The notes under the pieces: generated by a model
Databases searched by the model: none
Told to the model about the DNA's origin: nothing
Seen by the model: only the letters and a program-made list of their open reading frames with translations
Made by a program: the position numbers and the translations under genes
Assembly: GCF_023586085.1 (NCBI RefSeq)
Contig: NZ_CP097757.1
Location: 1-64,000 of the forward strand
DNA length: 64,000 bases
From: Blochmannia endosymbiont of Camponotus sp.
Lineage (GTDB): Bacteria; Pseudomonadota; Gammaproteobacteria; Enterobacterales; Enterobacteriaceae
Direction: 5' to 3'
Shown: positions 57,564 through 64,000 of the stretch, piece after piece
Position numbering within the stretch: position 1 is the stretch's first letter
Layout: every line of letters begins with the position of its first letter

Positions 57564-58654
57564 TGCTGAATCATATTATAATTTATACGGTTGATTACTT
57601 CCCCTGTTAATTGTCCACAAGCAGCATTAATATCTGCGCCTCTTATTTTTCTTATAATAGTTACTATATTATGTTTTAATAAGACCTTAAGAAAAGCGTG
57701 AATACGCACATGTGAGCTGCATGTGTATTGTACGTTAGGAATTGGATTCCATGGAATTAAATTAATTTTACATGGAATACCTTTAAGTTTTTTTGCTAGT
57801 TGGTGGGCATGTAAAATTTCATCGTTAACATGATTCAATAATATATATTCTATTGTTACTCGACTATGACTAGCTTTAGTTTTTTTCAAATACTTACGTG
57901 TTGCTTCTAGTATACTATTAATATTATACTTTTTGTTAATCGGCATAATTTTATTTCTGATGAGATCATTTGGAGCATGTAGAGATATAGCGAGTGGTAT
58001 ATCGATCATGTCTTTTAGTTTTATTATACCTGGGACAACTCCAGCAGTTGAGATAGTAATATGTCGTTTTGAAAATCCAAAACCAAAATTATCTAACATA
58101 ATTTTTATTGCTGATACAACATTAACAATATTTAATAATGGTTCGCCCATTCCCATAAATACTATGTTAGTAATAGGGGGGCTATTTTTTATTTTAATGT
58201 ATTTATCTAGAGCAATGAGTTTTGATATTCTCCAAATTTGGCCAATAATTTCAGATACATGTAGATTTCTGTTAAATCCTTGCTTTGCTGTTCCACAAAA
58301 ACTACATCTCAAAGGACACCCAATTTGCGATGAAATACATAATGTGGTTCTCATATTTTCAGGAATATAAACTGTTTCTATTTGTTGTTGATCAACTTTC
58401 ATAGCCCATTTAATTGTCCCATCTGAAGATAGTTGTTTTTTTGTAATTATTGGCGCACGAATTTCTGCTATTTTATTTAATTTTGCTTTTAGAGATTTAC
58501 TTAAATTTGTCATTTGATTGAAATCATCACAATAATCATGGTACATCCATTTCATTATTTGATGAGAACGAAAAGGTTTTTCATCTAATTTAGATAGAAA
58601 AATTATTAATTCTTCTTTGTTCATATTCAGTAAATTAACTTTTTTAATACACAT
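57560..58654 (-). CDS. rlmN: 23S rRNA m2A2503 / tRNA m2A37 methyltransferase
   Basis: Radical-SAM enzyme that methylates A2503 of 23S rRNA and A37 of some tRNAs. The CxxxCxxC cluster motif is in [21 protein letters not shown]. The methyl-carrying Cys is in [26 protein letters not shown] at the N-terminus is conserved. It is 364 aa against 384, shorter at both ends. Confidence 0.97.
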   Translation of the reverse strand: MCIKKVNLLNMNKEELIIFLSKLDEKPFRSHQIMKWMYHDYCDDFNQMTNLSKSLKAKLNKIAEIRAPIITKKQLSSDGTIKWAMKVDQQQIETVYIPENMRTTLCISSQIGCPLRCSFCGTAKQGFNRNLHVSEIIGQIWRISKLIALDKYIKIKNSPPITNIVFMGMGEPLLNIVNVVSAIKIMLDNFGFGFSKRHITISTAGVVPGIIKLKDMIDIPLAISLHAPNDLIRNKIMPINKKYNINSILEATRKYLKKTKASHSRVTIEYILLNHVNDEILHAHQLAKKLKGIPCKINLIPWNPIPNVQYTCSSHVRIHAFLKVLLKHNIVTIIRKIRGADINAACGQLTGEVINRINYNMIQH

Positions 58655-58907
58655 AAAATATATCTCTAACGATTAATTTTTATAAAAATTTATATTGGTT
58701 ATTAATTTAATATTTAATTAGGATGGGATCGGCATAAGATTAATTAAATTATAATTTTATTGGTTTTATATTTTTAAAAAGTGTATTTGTATTTTTTGTT
58801 GATATCATGATTAGTAGTAAATTTCAGTATTTGAAATTGTTCTGTAAATAATTTTATAATTATTTAATTTTTATTATAAGTAATACGGTATCTGTAAGTG
58901 TGGATTT

Positions 58908-59318
58908 TTATGTATTGAAGAAATAATAAATTTCGCGTATAGCTGATTTCTTAGAATCTGATCCATGAACAGCATTTTTGGTGCAATCGTAACCATAATC
59001 AGATCTGATAGTTCCTGCCAACGCATGCTTTGGATTAGTAGCTCCCATAATTTCTCTATTCCGTTGTATTGAATTATTACCTGCTAGTATTTGTACAAAT
59101 ATTGGCCCAGAAATCATAAAATTTATTAGACTTTCAAAAAAGGATTTTTTTTGATGTTCGCAATAAAACTCGGAAGCTTGTGTACATGTCAGCTGTAGCA
59201 CCTTAGCTTCTATGACAGAAAGACCAGACGTTTCAAATCTACTAATTATAGATCCAATTATTTTTTTAGCAACTGCATCAGGTTTTATAATTGATAGCGT
59301 ATGTTCTTTAAAAAACAT
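58908..59318 (-). CDS. ndk: Nucleoside diphosphate kinase
   Basis: Equilibrates nucleoside di- and triphosphates. The phospho-histidine is in [28 protein letters not shown] and [18 protein letters not shown] are conserved. It is 136 aa against 143; the short C-terminal tail after YYFFNT is missing. GGGG precedes the ATG. It lies next to rlmN as in E. coli. Confidence 0.97.
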   Translation of the reverse strand: MFFKEHTLSIIKPDAVAKKIIGSIISRFETSGLSVIEAKVLQLTCTQASEFYCEHQKKSFFESLINFMISGPIFVQILAGNNSIQRNREIMGATNPKHALAGTIRSDYGYDCTKNAVHGSDSKKSAIREIYYFFNT

Positions 59319-59815
59319 AAAATTCCCCTGTCAATTTTTATTTTAACGTTATACAACATGAGTATACAAAACAAAAAATTTAGTATCAATGTATATTGGT
59401 AGAAAATCCATGTAGTTAATGATAACATGAAAGATTAAATCTTAAAGTAGACGCACATTGGTTTGATATATTATAGAATGTATAATGTTTTCATAAAATT
59501 TTTTACTAATCTAATTATACAACTAAGATATTTATATTAATAATATTTATTATTGACGCCTAATATTTATGAGATGTCTTTAGTTTATATTAAATAATAA
59601 TATACAGTAATATTTAAATTATAATTAGTTATTTAAAACAATTAATAAAATACATAGAAATAAGAACTTTAAAGTACGGAAGATGTTGTTTGAAAATTAT
59701 TTGTTATTTATATATGTAAACAGTACTAATAGCATTCCTAATTTTTATAGATATATTACTTATTTCAATAATTGTATGTTTGAGAATAAATTGATTATTT
59801 TGTAGTATTACAAAA
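59319..59815. other. Gene-free spacer between ndk and iscS
   Basis: 497 bp where E. coli has pbpC, iscX, fdx, hscA, hscB, iscA and iscU. None is recognisable. Mildly G-biased on the + strand (about 52 G, 34 C by eye in 59341-59810). Confidence 0.5.
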
Positions 59816-60985
59816 TTATAATAAGTTTATCATTGCGTTTAATTTTACAACAGTAGCGACAATGTGATGAATAGCGTATTCTATTTCTTCTTCAGTAGTA
59901 AATCGTCCTAAAGAAAATCTAATTGAATTATATGCTAGTTCATTATTTCTTCCTAAAGCTTGTAATACGTGTGATGGATTTAAAGTACCAGAGGCGCAAG
60001 CAGAACCAGAGGATAATGCAAAATCTTTTAATGCTATCATGAGTGTTTCGCCGTCGATATGACTAAAACTAATGTTTAATAATGTACCTATACTATGATC
60101 TAAATCACCATTAATTAACACCCCTTCAATTTGTTGTAACCCTTGCCATAAACGGTTTCTCATTTTTTTTAAATAAATCATTTCTGTTGTCATAGTTTCT
60201 TTAGCTAAACGATACGCTTCGGCCATTCCGACAATTTGATGCACTGGTAATGTTCCGGAACGTATACCGAACTCATGTCCTCCACCATGCATTTGAGCGA
60301 TAATATTAATTTTTGGATTCCTATCTCGTCGTACATATAAGCCACCAATACCTTTTGGGCCGTATAATTTATGTCCATTGAAAGACATTAAATCTACCGG
60401 TAATATAGATAAATCAATGTGTAATTTACCGACGCTTTGTGTTGCATCTACATGAAATATTATGTCGTTTAGACGACATAATTTACCAATTTTTGTGATA
60501 TCTTGAATGATCCCGATCTCGTTATTCACATGCATAATAGATAATAAGATTGTATCATCACGTAGAGCATTACTGATTTGATTAAAATTAATTAATCCAT
60601 TGGGTTGTGGAATTACGCGAGTAATTTTAAATCCTTTATTTTCAAGATATTGGCAGGTATCTAAGACTGATTTATGTTCTGTCATACTTGTAATAATATG
60701 TTTACCTTTTTTATGATAAGCTTGAGCTATTCCTTTAATAGCTAAATTTACTGATTCGGTAGCTCCTGAAGTAAAAATTATTTCATTTGATTCAGCTCCT
60801 ATTAATCGAGCAATTTGTTTACGAGCTATATCTACGGCTTCTTCAGCTTTCCATCCATAATAATGAGAACGAGAAGACGGGTTACCAAATATGCCGTCTA
60901 GGGTAAAATATTGTGTCATTTTTTCTACTACTCTTGGATCTACTGGAGTAGTAGCAGCATAATCAAAATATATTGGCAGCTTCAT
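59816..60985 (-). CDS. iscS: Cysteine desulfurase IscS, C-terminally shortened
   Basis: PLP enzyme that takes sulfur from cysteine for Fe-S clusters and tRNA thiolation. The PLP lysine is in [15 protein letters not shown] and the persulfide Cys in [15 protein letters not shown]. It begins [18 protein letters not shown] as usual. It is 389 aa against 404: the tail ends NAMINLL and lacks the E. coli GVDLNSIEWAHH end. No iscU, iscA, hscBA or fdx follows and no iscR precedes. Confidence 0.96.
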   Translation of the reverse strand: MKLPIYFDYAATTPVDPRVVEKMTQYFTLDGIFGNPSSRSHYYGWKAEEAVDIARKQIARLIGAESNEIIFTSGATESVNLAIKGIAQAYHKKGKHIITSMTEHKSVLDTCQYLENKGFKITRVIPQPNGLINFNQISNALRDDTILLSIMHVNNEIGIIQDITKIGKLCRLNDIIFHVDATQSVGKLHIDLSILPVDLMSFNGHKLYGPKGIGGLYVRRDRNPKINIIAQMHGGGHEFGIRSGTLPVHQIVGMAEAYRLAKETMTTEMIYLKKMRNRLWQGLQQIEGVLINGDLDHSIGTLLNISFSHIDGETLMIALKDFALSSGSACASGTLNPSHVLQALGRNNELAYNSIRFSLGRFTTEEEIEYAIHHIVATVVKLNAMINLL

Positions 60986-61755
60986 CTAACAATACTCCAA
61001 AAATTAAAAATTTATTCTGATGTAGAAAATAAAATTATAGCAATTATTGCTATCTATATACTAGATTAGTTAAATATTACAAATATATATTCATTTTTGT
61101 TTGGACGTGTATTTTGTGTTAGAACGTTATTCTATATGAAATTATTATTCATTACTATATAAAGCAACAAAACCTGTTTTTATTTTTTATTTTGTAAGTG
61201 ACTTAATTTAGATATATGTATCATATTGCGCCAATACTATTAATAATTTGAATTAATTGATTTCAAAGATGCTATTTTTAATAAAAAATCACAAATATTG
61301 CGCTAAATATTTAGAAAAACATTTAGATAAAAAATAAATGATTAAAGTATTTATTGTTTTAAATAATATTAAAATTAATTGTTTAAAAACTAATACTGTT
61401 AGTGAAAACAACAAGTTTTGTTTTAATGATAAAAAATATAAATGATTGTATATCAATATACATATTATATGTATATGCTGTTATTGGGATATTGTCGTGA
61501 AAGATTGAATTTTAGCTAAGTTAAACAACATAACAATTAAAGATATATATAACTACATATTTAAAATGAAATAAATATTCTTATTTTTAAATTTTAAAGA
61601 TTTTTAATGATTATATATTTAAAATGTATTGTGTAATGAACATTTAATATAACATTTGTACTGTTTGAGAAACATAGTTCAATAAATACGCGATGTAGTA
61701 TGATGTGTATCATACTTTATTTTTAATTTATGATGAATTACTGGATGAATAATTT
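60986..61755. other. 770-bp divergent spacer iscS/suhB
   Basis: Occupies the place of iscR and trmJ. Neither can be recognised. G and C are about balanced here. It holds a terminator-like hairpin 40 bp before suhB. Promoters for both flanking genes should lie here. Confidence 0.5.
61697..61728 (+). terminator. Terminator-like hairpin in the suhB leader
   Basis: 8-bp stem AGTATGAT/ATCATACT (61697-61704, 61709-61716) with loop GTGT, followed directly by TTATTTTTAATTT. It reads in the suhB direction and ends about 27 bp before the suhB ATG. It may be an attenuator or the leftover terminator of a lost upstream gene. Confidence 0.6.
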
Positions 61756-62562
61756 ATGCATCCGATGCTGAATGTCGCTATTCAAGCTATAAGAAAAGCG
61801 GGAGATTTTGTTGTTAAACAATATGAGTTTGTCAATAAAAACAGTATACGTTCAAATTATATAAATGATTTGATTTGTAAAATAAATGAAAAATCATATT
61901 CTATTATAGCGACAATTATTCGAAGATTTTATCCACTACATACTATTGTGACTACATGTCATGATTATAACATTAGTGATAATATATATTGCAAAGAGAA
62001 TATTCGTTGGATAATTGGATCTATAGATAATGATATTAATTTTATTAAGCAGTTTCCTTTTTTTGCTTTATCTATTTCTGTCTTTTTTAAAGAACATATT
62101 GAGATAGGAGTGATATATGATCCTATTCATAATGAGTTGTTTAGCGCTTGTCGTGGAAAAGGAGCCCAGCTTAATGGTTATCGAATGCGTGTAGGTACCG
62201 CTAAGAATTTAAACGGGGCTATTGTTGCTATATCTTGTGTTTATGAAAAACAACATGTGGTTATTAATTTTTTAAATAAATTTAATAATAAATACATACA
62301 TTTTCGGTATACTGGAGCAACTATATTAGATTTAGCTTATGTTGCAGTTGGACGTGTAGATGGATGTGTTGCTATTTTTTTAAAAAATATTAATAACAAC
62401 AAACTAGCTAGTGGTGCTTTAATGATTCGTGAATCGGGAGGATTAATTGTTGATTTTACTGGGAGTGACAATGATTTATTATTTGGAAATATAATTGCGG
62501 GCAATACAAAGATAATTCGGACTATTTTGCCAATGATTCAATCATCTGGAATAGATGATTGA
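61756..62562 (+). CDS. suhB: SuhB, inositol-monophosphatase fold, catalytic residues lost
   Basis: E. coli SuhB is an inositol monophosphatase that also acts, without needing catalysis, in rRNA transcription antitermination with NusA. At 268 aa the length fits, and MHPMLNVAIQAIRKAG, GVIYDPIHNELFSACRGKGA, ILDLAYVAVGRVDG and GNIIAGN match well. The metal site does not: TEES is TTCH, DPLDGT is GSIDND, and the PWDFAAG region is NNNKLASG with a 3-residue insertion. Only the second Asp of the DPLD motif remains. I infer a pseudoenzyme. The flanking terminator-like leader hairpin may regulate it. Confidence 0.93.
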   Translation: MHPMLNVAIQAIRKAGDFVVKQYEFVNKNSIRSNYINDLICKINEKSYSIIATIIRRFYPLHTIVTTCHDYNISDNIYCKENIRWIIGSIDNDINFIKQFPFFALSISVFFKEHIEIGVIYDPIHNELFSACRGKGAQLNGYRMRVGTAKNLNGAIVAISCVYEKQHVVINFLNKFNNKYIHFRYTGATILDLAYVAVGRVDGCVAIFLKNINNNKLASGALMIRESGGLIVDFTGSDNDLLFGNIIAGNTKIIRTILPMIQSSGIDD

Positions 62563-62566
62563 ATCA
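62534..62566. terminator. 14-bp hairpin overlapping the suhB stop codon
   Basis: Arms 62534-62547 and 62553-62566 pair exactly around a 5-nt loop; the TGA at 62560-62562 is in the right arm. It lies between converging suhB and glyA. No T-tract follows, as at rlmN. Confidence 0.6.
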
Positions 62567-62664
62567 GGTATTAATAAAAAATGTCTATTTGTGTCAAAAA
62601 TGATTTGTATATCATATAAAATAATATCATCTATGGTGATTTTATTTAATCAATTTCTATAACA

Positions 62665-63906
62665 TTAACTGTATATAGGATACTGAGAGCAAATAAGCGA
62701 GACTTTATTTTTTATAGACAAAATAATTTCATTGTTATCGGTATGGTTTAGTATATCGCAGATCCAGTGAGATAATTTTTTGACGTCGTGTTCATTTAAA
62801 CCACGTCTGGTTATTGCCGGTGTACCGATACGTATGCCAGATGTAACGAAAGGATTTCTATAATCATTGGGTATGCTGTTTTTGTTAACAATAATGTTGG
62901 CATGTTCTAGGGCTATGCTAGCATCTTTTCCGGTAATGTTTTTGTTTCTTAAATCTAATAAAAAAAGATGGTTATGAGTTATGCCAGAAATTACTTCAAA
63001 TTTGCGTAGTAAAAATTCTTTAACCATTATTTTAGCATGATGGACAACTTTTTGTTGATATAACTTAAAAGATGGATCCATTGCTTCTTTTAAAGCAATT
63101 GCTTTAGCTGCAATAACATGCATTAATGGACCTCCTTGTGAACCGGGAAAAACAGAGGCATCTAGTTTTTTATACAGTTCTGGATCACCCCCACTAGCTA
63201 AAATTAAACCACCTCTAGGGCCTGCTAATGTTTTATGAGTAGTAGCAGTTACTACATGTGCATGTGGTAGTGGATTTGGATATATACCTGCTGCAACTAA
63301 TCCTGTAATATGGGCCATATCAATAAATAGATATGCTTGAATAGTATCGGCAATTTGACGCATTTTAGACCAATTTATAATACCGGAATATGCAGAAAAT
63401 CCCCCTACGATCATTTTTGGTTTGTGTATTGTAGCTAAATTATATAATTCTTCATAATTAATACACCCGGTTTCATCAACACCATAAAATATAGCGTTAT
63501 ATAATTTTCCTGAAAAGTTTACTGGTGAACCATGTGTTAAATGTCCTCCATGGTTTAGGTGCATACCTAAAATAGTATCTCCAGGATGTAATAAGGCGTT
63601 GTAAACAGAAAAATTAGCTTGGGATCCAGAATGTGGTTGTATATTTGCATAGTCTGCGGAAAATAATTTTTTTGCACGATTAATCCCCAATTTTTCAATC
63701 ATATCAACGTATTCGCATCCGCCATAGTAACGTTTACCTGGATATCCTTCAGCATATTTATTGGTAAGCTGGGAACCTTGTATTTTCATGACTTGAGGGC
63801 TGACATAATTTTCAGATGCAATTAATTCAATATGTTCTTCTTGTCGAGAGATTTCTTGTTTCATTATTTCCCATAATTCAATATCATAATTTGTATATAT
63901 TGACAT
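62665..63906 (-). CDS. glyA: Serine hydroxymethyltransferase
   Basis: PLP enzyme interconverting serine and glycine and charging folate with one-carbon units. The PLP lysine is in [16 protein letters not shown]. The N-terminal [18 protein letters not shown] and [19 protein letters not shown] are diagnostic. It is 413 aa against 417. GGCGA precedes the ATG. It links with folC in this window through folate metabolism. Confidence 0.98.
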   Translation of the reverse strand: MSIYTNYDIELWEIMKQEISRQEEHIELIASENYVSPQVMKIQGSQLTNKYAEGYPGKRYYGGCEYVDMIEKLGINRAKKLFSADYANIQPHSGSQANFSVYNALLHPGDTILGMHLNHGGHLTHGSPVNFSGKLYNAIFYGVDETGCINYEELYNLATIHKPKMIVGGFSAYSGIINWSKMRQIADTIQAYLFIDMAHITGLVAAGIYPNPLPHAHVVTATTHKTLAGPRGGLILASGGDPELYKKLDASVFPGSQGGPLMHVIAAKAIALKEAMDPSFKLYQQKVVHHAKIMVKEFLLRKFEVISGITHNHLFLLDLRNKNITGKDASIALEHANIIVNKNSIPNDYRNPFVTSGIRIGTPAITRRGLNEHDVKKLSHWICDILNHTDNNEIILSIKNKVSLICSQYPIYS

Positions 63907-64000
63907 AATAATCGCCTGTATTCTTGCATTAAAATAGTAACAATATACTATAAAATAGTATTTTAAAAAATTTTTAATTAAATAAATAATTTCAAATTAT

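Noticed and set aside
57933..58370. 145-codon + strand frame opposite rlmN
   Set aside because: Antisense to the conserved radical-SAM domain; no independent support.

Overview
This window looks like part of the chromosome of a Candidatus Blochmannia-type bacterium, an obligate intracellular gammaproteobacterial symbiont of camponotine ants. Four things point there. The sequence is very AT-rich. The gene set is enterobacterial, each protein aligning closely with its E. coli counterpart. The gaps between genes are eroded and gene-free. A urease cluster sits in an otherwise E. coli-like gene order. No insertion sequence, prophage, CRISPR array or rRNA was seen. Three tRNA genes were found.

Layout. 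1-7210 is the front half of the complex I operon (nuoA-B-CD-E-F-G, minus strand, nuoG cut by the window edge). 7571-14306 carries folC, accD, truA, pdxB and fabB (folate, fatty acids, tRNA pseudouridine, PLP). 15143-24873 holds prmB-aroC, tRNA-Arg(CCU), the divergent mntH/nupC pair, gltX with tRNA-Val and tRNA-Lys, and ligA. 25248-32868 has cysK, ptsH-ptsI and the sulfate importer cysP-T-W-A. A 1.9 kb gene-free stretch follows, then tktB, dapE, a stub of bamC, dapA, bcp, upp and a tiny yfgG. 42389-47416 is urease (ureD-A-B-C, then F and G; ureE absent). 47829-51015 is guaA and guaB. 51538-63906 carries mqo, der, hisS, ispG, rlmN, ndk, iscS, suhB and glyA.

Gene order and strands match the E. 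coli stretch from nuo to glyA almost gene for gene, with many deletions. The main exceptions are urease, placed between yfgG and guaA, and mqo, placed between guaB and der. Together the genes suggest an aerobic symbiont that respires through complex I and Mqo, imports and fixes sulfate into cysteine, makes chorismate, diaminopimelate, folate, PLP, isoprenoids and fatty acids, and recycles host urea nitrogen.

Most notable observations. (1) The G/C strand bias of the + strand flips within about 90 bp between guaB and mqo, at a perfect 26-bp palindrome, inside an otherwise collinear block: a candidate replication origin. (2) SuhB keeps its fold signature but has lost nearly all catalytic metal ligands, as if kept only for its non-enzymatic role. 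(3) BamC is reduced to the lipoprotein N-terminus that binds BamD. (4) LigA lacks its BRCT domain and IscS its C-terminal tail. (5) Long perfect inverted repeats occur in intergenic regions, inside ureD and inside der. Base counts quoted here were made by eye.
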